Source: Hydractinia symbiolongicarpus
Lineage: Eukaryota > Cnidaria > Hydrozoa > Anthoathecata > Hydractiniidae
Direction: 5' to 3'
Length of the DNA: 64,000 nt
Assembly: GCF_029227915.1 (NCBI RefSeq)
Contig: NC_079881.1
Location: 30,047,501 to 30,111,500, forward strand
Part shown: positions 21,714 to 35,250 of the stretch, piece after piece
Layout: every line of letters begins with the position of its first letter
Numbering within the stretch: the stretch's first letter is position 1
Notes under the pieces: model-generated
What the model was told of the DNA's origin: nothing
Databases searched by the model: none
Seen by the model: only the letters and a program-made list of their open reading frames with translations
Program-made: the position numbers and the translations under genes

Positions 21714-24700
21714 GAGTAAACTCATTTCCGACACGATTTTTTAAATTATTATTTCACCACTAAAGCCCATGAGACTTGTAGTTTTTAAAAATGTTTTCAT
21801 TTTTAATGAGACGCTGAATAAAAGAAGTTTAATCGCCGGCAAACGAAAACCCGCAATTTCCCGTAAATCCCGGTCTCGTCCCGTATAGTCAAAAGTATAC
21901 AAGGAAAGTACCCAGTGAGTAAACTCATTACCCGAACGATTTTTTAAATTATTTTTTCACCACTAAAACGCATGAGACTTGTAGTTTTCAAAAATGTTTT
22001 CATTTTTGATGAGACGCTGAATAAAAGAAGTTTAATCGCCGGCAAACGAAAACCTGCGATTTCCCGTAAATCCAGGACTCGGCCCGTATAGTCAAAAGTA
22101 TACAAAGAAAGTACCCAGGGAGTAAACTCATTTCCCAAACGATTTTTTAAATTATTATTTCACCAGTAAAGCCCATGAGACTTGTAGTTTTTAAAAATGT
22201 TTTCATTTTTGATGAGACGCTGAATAAAAGAAGTTTAATCGCCGGCAAACGAAAACCCGCAATTTCCCGTAAATCCCGGTCTCCTCCCGTATAGTCAAAA
22301 GTATACAAGGAAAGTACCCAGTGAGTAAACTCATTTCCCGAACGATTTTTTAAATTATTTTTTCACCACTAAAACGCATGAGACTTGTAGTTTTCAAAAA
22401 TGTTTTCATTTTTGATGAGACGCTGAATAAAAGAAGTTTAATCGCCGGCAAACGAAAACCTGCGATTTCCCGTAAATCCAGGACTCGGCCCGTATAGTCA
22501 AAAGTATACAAAGAAAGTACCCAGGGAGTAAACTCATTTCCCAAACGATTTTTTAAATTATTATTTCACCAGTAAAGCCCATGAGACTTGTAGTTTTTAA
22601 AAATGTTTTCATTTTTGATGAGACGCTGAATAAAAGAAGTTTAATCGCCGGCAAACGAAAACCCGCGATTTTCCGTAAATCCCGGACTCGGCCCGTATAG
22701 TCAAAAGTATACAAGGATAGTACCCAGTGAGTAAACTCATTTCCCGATCGAATTTTTAAATTATTTTTTCACCACTAAAACGCATGAGACTTGTAGTTTT
22801 CAGAAATGTTTTCATTTTTGATGAGACGCTTAATGAAAGTGGTTTAATCGCCGGCAAACGAAAACCTGCGATTTCCCGTAAATCCTGGACTCGGCCCGTA
22901 TAGTCAAAAGTATACAAAGAAAGTATCCATGGAGTAAACTCATTTCCCAAACGATTTTTTAAATTATTTTTTCAACACTAAAACGCATAAGACTTGTAGT
23001 TTTTAAAAATGTTTTCATTTTTGATGAGACGCTGAATAAAAGAAGTTTAATCGCCGGCAAACGAAAACCCGCGATTTCCCGTAAATCCCGGGCTTGGCCC
23101 GTATAGTCAAAAGTATACAAAGAAAGTAACCAGGGATTAAACTTATTTCCCGAACGATTTTTTAAATTACTTTTTCACCACTAAAACGCATTAGACTTGT
23201 AGTTTTTAAAAATGTTTTCATTTTTGATGAGACGCTGAATAAAAGAAGTTTAATGGCCGGCAAACGAAAACCTGCGATTTCCCGTAAATCGTGGACTCGG
23301 CCCGTATAGTCAAAAGTATACAAAGAAAGTACCCAGGGAGTAAACTCATTTCCCAAACGATTTTTTAAATTATTATTTCACCACTAAAGCCCATGAGACT
23401 TGTAGTTTTTAAAAATGTTTTCATTTTTGATGAGACGCTGAATAAAAGAAGTTTAATCGCCGGCAAACGAAAACCCGCGATTTCCCGTAAATCCCGGGCT
23501 TGGCCCGTATAGTCAAAAGTATACAAAGAAAGTACCCAGGGAGTAAACTCATTTCCCGAACGATTTTTTAAATTACTTTTTCACCACTAAAACGCATGAG
23601 ACTTGTAGTTTTTAAAAATGTTTTCATTTTTGATGAGACGCTGAATAAAAGACGTTTAATCGCCGGCAAACGAAAACCTGCGATTTCCCGTAAATCGTGG
23701 ACTCGGCCCGTATAGTCAAAAGTATACAAAGAAAGTACCCAGGGAGTAAACTCATTTCCCAAACGATTTTTTAAATTATTATTTCACCACTAAAGCCCAT
23801 GAGACTTGTAGTTTTTAAAAATGTTTTCATTTTTGATGAGACGCTGAATAAAAGAAGTTTAATCGCCGGCAAACGAAAACCCGCGATTTCCCGTAAATCC
23901 CGGGCTTGGCCCGTATAGTCAAAAGTATACAAAGAAAGTACCCAGGGAGTAAACTCATTTCCCGAACGATTTTTTAAATTACTTTTTCACCACTAAAACG
24001 CATGAGACTTGTAGTTTTTAAAAATGTTTTCATTTTTGATGAGACGCTGAATAAAAGACGTTTAATCGCCGGCAAACGAAAACCTGCGATTTCCCGTAAA
24101 TCCTGGACTCGGCCCGTATAGTCAAAAGTATACAAAGAAAGTACCCAGGGAGTAAACTTATTTCCCAAACGATTTTTTAAATTATTATTTCACCACTAAA
24201 GCCCATAAGACTTGTAGTTTTTAAAAATGTTTTCATTTTTGATGAGACGCTGAATAAAAGAAGTTTAATCGCCGGCAAACGAAAACCCGCGATTTCCCGT
24301 AAATCCCGGACTCGGCCCGTATAGTTAAAAGTATACAAGAAAAGTACCCAGTGAGTAAACTCATTTCCGGGACGAATTTTTAAATTATTTTTTCACCACT
24401 ACAACGTATGAGACATGTAGTTTTCAAAAATGTTTTCATTTTAGATGAGACGCTGAATAAAAGAAGTTTAATCGCCGGCAAACGAAAACCTGCGATTTCC
24501 CGTAAATCCCAGACTCGGCCCGTATAGTCAAAAGTATTCAAAGAAAGTACCCAGGGTGTAAACTCATTTCCCGAACGATTTTTTAAATTATTTTTTCACC
24601 ACTAAAACGCATGAGACGTGTAGTTTTCAAAAATGTTTTCATTTTTGATGAGACGATGAATAAAAGAAGTTTCATCCCCGGCAAACGAAAATCTCCGATT

Positions 24701-25390
24701 CCCGTAAATCCCGCACTCGGCCCGTATAGTCAAAAGTATACAAAGAAAGTACCCAGGGAGTAAAATCATTTCCCGAACGATTTTTTAAATTATTATTTCA
24801 CCAGTAAAGCCCATGAGACTTGTAGTTTTTAAAAATGTTTTCATTTTTGATGAGACGCTGAATAAAAGAAGTTTAATCGCCGGCAAACGAAAACCCGCAA
24901 TTTCCCGTAAATCCCGGTCTCGTCCCGTATAGTCAAAAGTATACAAGGAAAGTACCCAGTGAGTAAACTCATTTCCCGAACGATTTTTTAAATTATTTTT
25001 TCACCACTAAAACGCATGAGACTTGTAGTTTTCAAAAATGTTTTCATTTTTGATGAGACGCTGAATAAAAGAAGTTTAATCGCCGGCAAACGAAAACCTG
25101 CGATTTCCCGTAAATCCAGGACTCGGCCCGTATAGTCAAAAGTATACAAAGAAAGTACCCAGGGAGTAAACTCATTTCCCAAACGATTTTTTAAATTATT
25201 ATTTCACCAGTAAAGCCCATGAGACTTGTAGTTTTTAAAAATGTTTTCATTTTTGATGAGACGCTGAATAAAAGAAGTTTAATCGCCGGCAAACGAAAAC
25301 CCGCGATTTCCCGTAAATCGTGGACTCGGCCCGTATAGTCAAAAGTATACAAAGAAAGTACCCAGGGAGTAAACTCATTTCCCAAACGAT
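21714..25390 (+). repeat. 406-bp dimeric HOR region
   Basis: Two monomer classes alternate. One dimer pairs TTCAAAAATG/AATCCAGGACTCGG with a GTAAAGCCC monomer (open-frame copies near 21,944, 22,350 and 24,988). The other pairs an ATTACTTTTT monomer with a CCCAAACG/GGGCTTGG monomer (23,162, 23,568, 23,974). Spacing is exactly 406 bp within each run. A GTAAATCGTGGACTCGG variant near 23,290, 23,696 and 25,318 marks a small private family. Confidence 0.82.
24556..24757 (+). repeat. Divergent 202-bp monomer, copy 3
   Basis: It lies 15 monomers (minus 1 bp) after copy 2. The following monomer starts GAGTAAAATC instead of GAGTAAACTC. Confidence 0.87.
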
Positions 25391-26786
25391 TTTTTAAATT
25401 ATTATTTCACCACTAAAGCCCATGAGACTTGTAGTTTTTAAAAATGTTTTCATTTTTGATGAGACGCTGAATAAAAGAAGTTTAATCGCCGGCAAACGAA
25501 AACCCGCGATTTCCCGTAAATCCCGGGCTTGGCCCGTATAGTCAAAAGTATACAAAGAAAGTACCCAGGGAGTAAACTCATTTCCCGAACGATTTTTTAA
25601 ATTACTTTTTCACCACTAAAACGCATGAGACTTGTAGTTTTTAAAAATGTTTTCATTTTTGATGAGACGCTGAATAAAAGAAGTTTAATCGCCGGCAAAC
25701 GAAAACCCGCGATTTCCCGTAAATCCCGGACTCGGCCCGTATAGTCAAAAGTATACAAGGAAAGTACCCAGTGAGTAAACTCATTTCCCGATCGAATTTT
25801 TAAATTATTTTTTCACCACTAAAACGCATGAGACTTGTAGTTTTCAGAAATGTTTTCATTTTTGATGAGACGCTTAATGAAAGTGGTTTAATCGCCGGCA
25901 AACGAAAACACGCGATTTCCCGTAAATCCCGGGCTTGGCCCGTATAGTCCAATGTATACAAAGAAAGTACCCTGTGAGTAAACTCATTTACAAAACGATT
26001 TTTTAAATTATCTTTTCACCACTAAAACGCATGAGACTTGTAGTTTTCAAAAATGTTTTCATTTTGGTGAGACGCTAAATAAAAGAAGTTTAATCGCCGG
26101 CAAACGAAAACCCGCCATTTCCCGTAAACCCCGGCCTCGGCCCGCATAGTCAAAAGTATACAAAGAAAGTACCCAGGGAGTAAACTCATTTCCCAAACGA
26201 TTTTTTAAATTATTTATTCACCACTAAAGCCCATGAGACTTGTAGTTTTTAAAAATGTTTTCATTTTTGATGAGACGCTGAATAAAAGAAGTTTAATCGC
26301 CGGCAAACGAAAACCTGCGATTTCCCGTAAATCCAGGACTCGGCCCGTAGAGTCAAAAGTATACAAAGAAAGTACCCAGGGAGTAAACTCATTTCCCAAA
26401 CGATTTTTTAAATTATTATTTCACCAGTAAAGCCCATGAGACTTGTAGTTTTTGAAAATGTTTTCATTTTTGATGAGACGCTGAATAAAAGAAGTTTAAT
26501 CGCCGGCAAACGAAAACCCGCGATTTCCCGTAAATCCCGGACTCGGCCCGTATAGTCAAAAGTATACAAGGAAAGTACCCAGTGAGTAAACTCATTTCCC
26601 GATTGACTTTTTAAATTATTTTTTCACCACTAAAACGCATGAGACTTGTAGTTTTCAGAAATGTTTTCATTTTTGATGAGACGCTTAATGAAAGTGGTTT
26701 AATCGCCGGCAAACGAAAACACGCGATTTCCCGTAAATCCCGGGGTTGGCCCGTATAGTCCAATGTATACAAAGAAAGTACCCTGT

Positions 26787-26989
26787 GAGTAAACTCATTT
26801 CCAAAACGATTTTTTAAATTATCTTTTCACCACTAAAGCCCATGAGACTTGTAGTATTTAAAAATATTTTCATTTTTTATGAGACGCTGAATAAAAGAAG
26901 TTTAATCGCCGGCAAACAAAAACCCGCGACTTCCCGTAAATCCCGGACTCGGCCCGTATAGTCAAAAGTATACAAAGAAAGTACCCAGG
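26787..26989 (+). repeat. M1/M3 chimeric monomer, second type
   Basis: M1-type start (CCAAAACG, ATTATCTTTT) joined to third-monomer sequence (AAAGCCCATGAG, TAGTATTTAAAAATATTTTC, AAACAAAAACCCGCGACTT). The switch lies between monomer positions of about 40 and 52, earlier than in the similar chimera at 2030. Copies recur at 38,759 and 43,022 through the larger duplications. Confidence 0.82.
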
Positions 26990-27178
26990 GAGTAAACTCA
27001 TTTCCCGAACGATTTTTTAAATTATTTTTTCACCACTAAAACGGACGAGACTTGTAGTTTTCAAAGATGTTTTCATTTTTGATGAGACGCTGAATAAAAG
27101 AAGTTTAATCGCCGCAAACGAAAATCTGCGATTTCCCGTAAATCCCGGACTCGGCCCGTATAGTCAAAAGTATACAAA

Positions 27179-28801
27179 GATATAACCCAGGGTGTAAACT
27201 CATTTCTCGAACGATTTTTTAAATTATTTTTTCACCACTACAACGCATGAGACTTGTATTTTTTAAAAATGTTTTCATTTTTGATGAGACGCTGAATAAA
27301 AGAAGTTTAATCGCCGGCAAACGAAAACCCGCGATTTCCCGTAAATCCCGGACTCGGCCCGTATAGTCAAAAGTATACAAAGAAAGTACCCAGGGAGTAA
27401 ACTCATTTCCCAAACGATTTTTTAAATTATTATTTCACCACTAAAGCCCATGAGACTTGTAGTTTTTAAAAATGTTTTCATTTTTGATGAGACGCTGAAT
27501 AAAAGAAGTTTAATCGCCGGCAAACGAAAACCCGCGATTTCCCGTAAATCCCAGACTCGGCCCGTATAGTCAAAAGTATACAAAGATAGAACCCAGGGTG
27601 TAAACTCATTTCTCGAACGATTTTTTAAATTATTTTTTCACCACTACAACGCATGAGACTTGTAGTTTTTAAAAATGTTTTCATTTTTGATGAGACGCTG
27701 AATAAAAGAAGTTTAATCGCCGGCAAACGAATATCTGCGATTTCCCGTAAATCCCGATCTCGGCCCGTATAGTCAAAAGTATACAAGGAAAGTACCCAGT
27801 GAGTAAACTCATTTCCCTAACGAATTTTTAAATTATTTTTTCACCACTAAAACGCATGAGACTTGTAGTTTTCAAAAATGTTTTCATTTTTGATGAGACG
27901 CTGAATAAAAGAAGTTTAATCGCCGGCAAACGAAAACCTGCGATTTCCCGTAAATCCCGGACTCGGCCCGTATAGTCAAAAGCATACAAAGAAAGTACCC
28001 AGGGTGTAAACTCATTTCCCGAACGATTTTTTAAATTATTTTTTCACCACTACAACGCATGAGACTTGTAGTTTTTAAAAATGTTTTCATGTTTGATGAG
28101 ACGCTGAATAAAAGAAGTTTAATCGCCGGCAAACGAAAATCCGCGATTTCCCGTAAATCCCGGTCTCGGCCCGTATAGTCAAAAATATACAAGGAAAGTA
28201 CCCAGTGAGTAAACTCATTTCCCTAACGAATTTTTAAATTATTTTTTCACCACTAAAACGCATGAGACTTGTAGTTTTCAAAAATGTTTTCATTTTTGAT
28301 GAGACTCTGAATAAAAGAAGTTTAATCGCCGGAAACGAAAACCCGTGATTTCCCGTAAATCCCGGACTCGGCCCGTATAGTCAAAAGTATACAAAGAAAG
28401 TACCCAGGAAGTAAACTCATTTCCCGAACGATTTTTTAAATTATTTTTTCAACACTAAAACGCATAAGACTTGTAGTTTTTAAAAATGTTTTCATTTTTG
28501 ATGAGACGCTGAATAAAAGAAGTTTAATCGCCGGCAAACGAAAACCCGCGATTTCCCGTAAATCCCGGGCTTGGCCCGTATAGTCAAAAGTATACAAAGA
28601 AAGTACCCAGGGATTAAACTCATTTCCCGAACGATTTTTCAAATTACTTTTTCACCACTAAAACGCATTAGACTTGTAGTTTTTAAAAATGTTTTCATTT
28701 TTGATGAGACGCTGAATAAAAGAAGTTTAATCGCCGGCAAACGAAAACCCGCGATTTCCCGTAAATCCTGGGCTTGGCCCGTATAGTCAAAAGTATACAA
28801 A
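27179..28801 (+). repeat. 8-mer tandem duplication (1623 bp), left copy
   Basis: The eight monomers recur at offset 1623-1624. Shared private variants are AAACGAATATCTGCG (about 27,726/29,349), GTCAAAAGCATAC (about 27,977/29,600), GAGACTCTGAAT and the CGATTTTTCAAATTAC monomer. This copy alone lacks one C in GCCGGAAACG near 28,331, which shifts the offset by 1 bp, and has CATGTTTGATGAG near 28,089. Confidence 0.87.
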
Positions 28802-30424
28802 GATAGAACCCAGGGTGTAAACTCATTTCTCGAACGATTTTTTAAATTATTTTTTCACCACTACAACGCATGAGACTTGTAGTTTTTAAAAATGTTTTCA
28901 TTTTTGATGAGACGCTGAATAAAAGAAGTTTAATCGCCGGCAAACGAAAACCCGCGATTTCCCGTAAATCCCGGACTCGGCCCGTATAGTCAAAAGTATA
29001 CAAAGAAAGTACCCAGGGAGTAAACTCATTTCCCAAACGATTTTTTAAATTATTATTTCACCACTAAAGCCCATGAAACTTGTAGTTTTTAAAAATGTTT
29101 TCATTTTTGATGAGACGCTGAATAAAAGAAGTTTAAACGCCGGCAAACAAAAACCCGCGATTTCCCGTAAATCCCAGACTCGGCCCGTATAGTCAAAAGT
29201 ATACAAAGATAGAACCCAGGGTGTAAACTCATTTCTCGAACGATTTTTTAAATTATTTTTTCACCACTACAACGCATGAGACTTGTAGTTTTTAAAAATG
29301 TTTTCATTTTTGATGAGACGCTGAATAAAAGAAGTTTAATCGCCGGCAAACGAATATCTGCGATTTCCCGTAAATCCCGATCTCGGCCCGTATAGTCAAA
29401 AGTATACAAGGAAAGTACCCAGTGAGTAAACTCATTTCCCTAACGAATTTTTAAATTATTTTTTCACCACTAAAACGCATGAGACTTGTAGTTTTCAAAA
29501 ATGTTTTCATTTTTGATGAGACGCTGAATAAAAGAAGTTTAATCGCCGGCAAACGAAAACCTGCGATTTCCCGTAAATCCCGGACTCGGCCCGTATAGTC
29601 AAAAGCATACAAAGAAAGTACCCAGGGTGTAAACTCATTTCCCGAACGATTTTTTAAATTATTTTTTCACCACTACAACGCATGAGACTTGTAGTTTTTA
29701 AAAATGTTTTCATTTTTGATGAGACGCTGAATAAAAGAAGTTTAATCGCCGGCAAACGAAAATCCGCGATTTCCCGTAAATCCCGGTCTCGGCCCGTATA
29801 GTCAAAAATATACAAGGAAAGTACCCAGTGAGTAAACTCATTTCCCTAACGAATTTTTAAATTATTTTTTCACCACTAAAACGCATGAGACTTGTAGTTT
29901 TCAAAAATGTTTTCATTTTTGATGAGACTCTGAATAAAAGAAGTTTAATCGCCGGCAAACGAAAACCTGTGATTTCCCGTAAATCCCGGACTCGGCCCGT
30001 ATAGTCAAAAGTATACAAAGAAAGTACCCAGGAAGTAAACTCATTTCCCGAACGATTTTTTAAATTATTTTTTCAACACTAAAACGCATAAGACTTGTAG
30101 TTTTTAAAAATGTTTTCATTTTTGATGAGACGCTGAATAAAAGAAGTTTAATCGCCGGCAAACGAAAACCCGCGATTTCCCGTAAATCCCGGGCTTGGCC
30201 CGTATAGTCAAAAGTATACAAAGAAAGCACCCAGGGATTAAACTCATTTCCCGAACGATTTTTCAAATTACTTTTTCACCACTAAAACGCATTAGACTTG
30301 TAGTTTTTAAAAATGTTTTCATTTTTGATGAGACGCTGAATAAAAGAAGTTTAATCGCCGGCAAACGAAAACCCGCGATTTCCCGTAAATCCTGGGCTTG
30401 GCCCGTATAGTCAAAAGTATACAA
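28802..30424 (+). repeat. 8-mer tandem duplication, right copy
   Basis: It begins where GATAGAACCCAGGGTG recurs (28,802) and ends where the expected GATAGAACCC is replaced by GAAAGTACCCAGGGAG near 30,425. Differences noticed are few, for example AAAGAAAGCACCC near 30,224. Confidence 0.86.
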
Positions 30425-33260
30425 AGAAAGTACCCAGGGAGTAAACTCATTTCCCGAACGATTTTTTAAATTACTTTTTCACCAGTAAAACGCATGAGAC
30501 TTGTAGTTTTTAAAAATGTTTTCATTTTTGATGAGACGCTGAATAAAAGAAGTTTAATCGCCGGCAAACGAAAACCCGCGATTTCCCGTAAATCCTGGGC
30601 TTGGCCCGTATAGTCAAAAGTATACAAAGAAAGTACCCAGGGAGTAAACTCATTTCCCGAACGATTTTTTAAATTACTTTTTCACCAGTAAAACGCATGA
30701 GACTTGTAGTTTTTAAAAATGTTTTCATTTTTGATGAGACGCTGAATAAAAGACGTTTAATCGCCGGCAAACGAAAACCTGCGATTTCCCGTAAATCCTG
30801 GACTCGGCCCGTATAGTCAAAAGTATACAAAGAAAGTATCCAGGGAGTAAACTCATTTCCCAAACGATTTTTTAAATTATTTTTTCAACACTAAAACGCA
30901 TAAGACTTGTAGTTTTTAAAAATGTTTTCATTTTTGATGAGACGCTGAATAAAAGAAGTTTAATCGCCGGCAAACGAAAACCCGCGATTTTCCGTAAATC
31001 CCGGGCTTGGCCCGTATAGTCAAAAGTATACAAAGAAAGTACCCAGGGATTAAACTCATTTCCCGAACGATTTTTTAAATTACTTTTTCACCACTAAAAC
31101 GCATTAGACTTGTAGTTTTTAAAAATGTTTTCATTTTTGATGAGACGCTGAATAAAAGAAGTTTAATCGCCGGCAAACGAAAAGCCGCGATTTCCCGTAA
31201 ATCCCGGGCTTGACCCGTATAGTCAAAAGTATACAAAGAAAGTACCCAGGGAGTAAACTCATTTCCCGAACGATTTTTAAAATTACTTTTTCACCACTAA
31301 AACTCATGAGACTTGTAGTTTTTAAAAATGTTTTCATTTTTGATGAGACGCTGAATAAAAGACGTTTAATCGCCGGCAAACGAAAACCTGCGATTTCCCG
31401 TAAATCCTGGACTCGGCCCGTATAGTCAAAAGTATACAAAGAAAGTACCCAGGGAGTAAACTCATTTCCCAAACGATTTTTTAAATTATTATTTCACCAC
31501 TAAAGCCCATGAGACTTGTAGTTTTTAAAAATGTTTTCATTTTTGATGAGACGCTGAATAAAAGAAGTTTAATCGCTGGCAAACGAAAACCCGCGATTTC
31601 CCGTAAATCCCGGGCTTGGCCCGTATAGTCAAAAATATACAAGGAAAGTACCCAGTGAGTAAACTCATTTCCCTAACGAATTTTTAAATTATTTTTTCAC
31701 CACTAAAACGCATGAGACTTGTAGTTTTCAAAAATGTTTTCATTTTTGATGAGACTCTGAATAAAAGAAGTTTAATCGCCGGCAAACGAAAACCTGTGAT
31801 TTCCCGTAAATCCCGGACTCGGCCCGTATAGTCAAAAGTATACAAAGAAAGTACCCAGGAAGTAAACTCATTTCCCGAACGATTTTTTAAATTATTTTTT
31901 CAACACTAAAACGCATAAGACTTGTAGTTTTTAAAAATGTTTTCATTTTTGATGAGACGCTGAATAAAAGAAGTTTAATCGCCGGCAAACGAAAACCCGC
32001 GATTTCCCGTAAATCCTGGGCTTGGCCCGTATAGTCAAAAGTATACAAAGAAAGTACCCAGGGAGTAAACTCATTTCCCGAACGATTTTTTAAATTACTT
32101 TTTCACCAGTAAAACGCATGAGACTTGTAGTTTTTAAAAATGTTTTCATTTTTGATGAGACGCTGAATAAAAGAAGTTTAATCGCCGGCAAACGAAAACC
32201 CGCGATTTCCCGTAAATCCTGGGCTTGGCCCGTATAGTCAAAAGTATACAAAGAAAGTACCCAGGGAGTAAACTCATTTCCCGAACGATTTTTTAAATTA
32301 CTTTTTCACCAGTAAAACGCATGAGACTTGTAGTTTTTAAAAATGTTTTCATTTTTGATGAGACGCTGAATAAAAGACGTTTAATCGCCGGCAAACGAAA
32401 ACCTGCGATTTCCCGTAAATCCTGGACTCGGCCCGTATAGTCAAAAGTATACAAAGAAAGTATCCAGGGAGTAAACTCATTTCCCAAACGATTTTTTAAA
32501 TTATTTTTTCAACACTAAAACGCATAAGACTTGTAGTTTTTAAAAATGTTTTCATTTTTGATGAGACGCTGAATAAAAGAAGTTTAATCGCCGGCAAACG
32601 AAAACCCGCGATTTTCCGTAAATCCCGGGCTTGGCCCGTATAGTCAAAAGTATACAAAGAAAGTACCCAGGGATTAAACTCATTTCCCGAACGATTTTTT
32701 AAATTACTTTTTCACCACTAAAACGCATTAGACTTGTAGTTTTTAAAAATGTTTTCATTTTTGATGAGACGCTGAATAAAAGAAGTTTAATCGCCGGCAA
32801 ACGAAAACCCGCGATTTCCCGTAAATCCCGGGCTTGACCCGTATAGTCAAAAGTATACAAAGAAAGTACCCAGGGAGTAAACTCATTTCCCGAACGATTT
32901 TTAAAATTACTTTTTCACCACTAAAACTCATGAGACTTGTAGTTTTTAAAAATGTTTTCATTTTTGATGAGACGCTGAATAAAAGACGTTTAATCGCCGG
33001 CAAACGAAAACCTGCGATTTCCCGTAAATCCTGGACTCGGCCCGTATAGTCAAAAGTATACAAAGAAAGTACCCAGGGAGTAAACTCATTTCCCAAACGA
33101 TTTTTTAAATTATTATTTCACCACTAAAGCCCATGAGACTTGTAGTTTTTAAAAATGTTTTCATTTTTGATGAGACGCTGAATAAAAGAAGTTTAATCGC
33201 TGGCAAACGAAAACCCGCGATTTCCCGTAAATCCCGGGCTTGGCCCGTATAGTCAAAAGT
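29800..33260 (+). repeat. 9-mer/8-mer nested tandem repeat
   Basis: GATGAGACTCTGAAT at 29,921 recurs at 31,748 (offset 1827, nine monomers). From about 32.0 kb the best offset drops to 1624, so the second unit lacks one monomer. Copies starting near 30,669/32,293 and 31,131/32,755 are nearly identical. The left unit has AAAGCCGCG near 31,183 where the right has AAACCCGCG. Confidence 0.84.
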
Positions 33261-35250
33261 ATACAAAAAAAGTACCCAGGGAGTAAACTCATTTCCCGAA
33301 CGATTTTTTAAATTACTTTTTCACCACTAAAACGCATGAGACTTGTAGTTTTTAAAAATGTTTTCATTTTTGATGAGACGCTGAATAAAAGAAGTTTAAT
33401 CGCCGGCAAACGAAAACCCGCGATTTCCCGTAAATCCTGGGCTTGGCCCGTATAGTCAAAAGTATACAAAGAAAGTACCCAGGGAGTAAACTCATTTCCC
33501 GAACGATTTTTAAAATTACTTTTTCACCACTAAAACTCATGAGACTTGTAGTTTTTAAAAATGTTTTCATTTTTGATGAGACGCTGAATAAAAGACGTTT
33601 AATCGCCGGCAAACGAAAACCTGCGATTTCCCGTAAATCCTGGACTCGGCCCGTATAGTCAAAAGTATACAAAGAAAGTACCCAGGGAGTAAACTCATTT
33701 CCCAAACGATTTTTTAAATTATTATTTCACCACTAAAGCCCATGAGACTTGTAGTTTTTAAAAATGTTTTCATTTTTGATGAGACGCTGAATAAAAGAAG
33801 TTTAATCGCTGGCAAACGAAAACCCGCGATTTCCCGTAAATCCCGGGCTTGGCCCGTATAGTCAAAAGTATACAAAAAAAGTACCCAGGGAGTAAACTCA
33901 TTTCCCGAACGATTTTTTAAATTACTTTTTCACCACTAAAACGCATGAGACTTGTAGTTTTTAAAAATGTTTTCATTTTTGATGAGACGCTGAATAAAAG
34001 AAGTTTAATCGCCGGCAAACGAAAACCCGCGATTTCCCGTAAATCCTGGGCTTGGCCCGTATAGTCAAAAGTATACAAAGAAAGTACCCAGGGAGTAAAC
34101 TCATTTCCCGAACGATTTTTTAAATTACTTTTTCACCAGTAAAACGCATGAGACTTGTAGTTTTTAAAAATGTTTTCATTTTTGATGAGACGCTGAATAA
34201 AAGACGTTTAATCGCCGGCAAACGAAAACCTGCGATTTCCCGTAAATCCTGGACTCGGCCCGTATAGTCAAAAGTATACAAAGAAAGTATCCAGGGAGTA
34301 AACTCATTTCCCAAACGATTTTTTAAATTATTTTTTCAACACTAAAACGCATAAGACTTGTAGTTTTTAAAAATGTTTTCATTTTTGATGAGACGCTGAA
34401 TAAAAGAAGTTTAATCGCCGGCAAACGAAAACCCGCGATTTTCCGTAAATCCCGGGCTTGGCCCGTATAGTCAAAAGTATACAAAGAAAGTACCCAGGGA
34501 TTAAACTCATTTCCCGAACGATTTTTTAAATTACTTTTTCACCACTAAAACGCATTAGACTTGTAGTTTTTAAAAATGTTTTCATTTTTGATGAGACGCT
34601 GAATAAAAGAAGTTTAATCGCCGGCAAACGAAAACCCGCGATTTCCCGTAAATCCCGGGCTTGACCCGTATAGTCAAAAGTATACAAAGAAAGTACCCAG
34701 GGAGTAAACTCATTTCCCGAACGATTTTTAAAATTACTTTTTCACCACTAAAACTCATGAGACTTGTAGTTTTTAAAAATGTTTTCATTTTTGATGAGAC
34801 GCTGAATAAAAGACGTTTAATCGCCGGCAAACGAAAACCTGCGATTTCCCGTAAATCCTGGACTCGGCCCGTATAGTCAAAAGTATACAAAGAAAGTACC
34901 CAGGGAGTAAACTCATTTCCCAAACGATTTTTTAAATTATTATTTCACCACTAAAGCCCATGAGACTTGTAGTTTTTAAAAATGTTTTCATTTTTGATGA
35001 GACGCTGAATAAAAGAAGTTTAATCGCTGGCAAACGAAAACCCGCGATTTCCCGTAAATCCCGGGCTTGGCCCGTATAGTCAAAAGTATACAAAAAAAGT
35101 ACCCAGGGAGTAAACTCATTTCCCGAACGATTTTTTAAATTACTTTTTCACCACTAAAACGCATGAGACTTGTAGTTTTTAAAAATGTTTTCATTTTTGA
35201 TGAGACGCTGAATAAAAGAAGTTTAATCGCCGGCAAACGAAAACCCGCGA
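32110..35250 (+). repeat. 9-mer duplication (offset 1827) with near-identical copies
   Basis: About 32.11-33.42 kb and 33.94-35.25 kb line up at offset 1827 with no difference that I noticed, including the AATCGCTGGCAAACG monomer and the private ACAAAAAAAGTACCC junction (near 33,262 and 35,089). A 3-mer (609 bp) shift lies inside it, with the TTTTTAAAATTAC monomer at about 32.9 and 33.5 kb. Confidence 0.82.

Larger units (their letters stand above)
23970..27320 (+). repeat. Large segment pair, left member (offset about 11.97 kb)
   Basis: About 3.3 kb that corresponds monomer by monomer to 35.95-39.29 kb. Matching landmarks are TATAGTTAAAAGTATACAAG (24,319/36,292), the divergent monomer (24,556/36,529), M1-like monomers (25,976/37,948) and the M1/M3 chimera (26,787/38,759). 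All lie at offsets 11,972-11,973. Divergence is higher than in the tandem duplications, so this is an older copy event. Confidence 0.82.
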
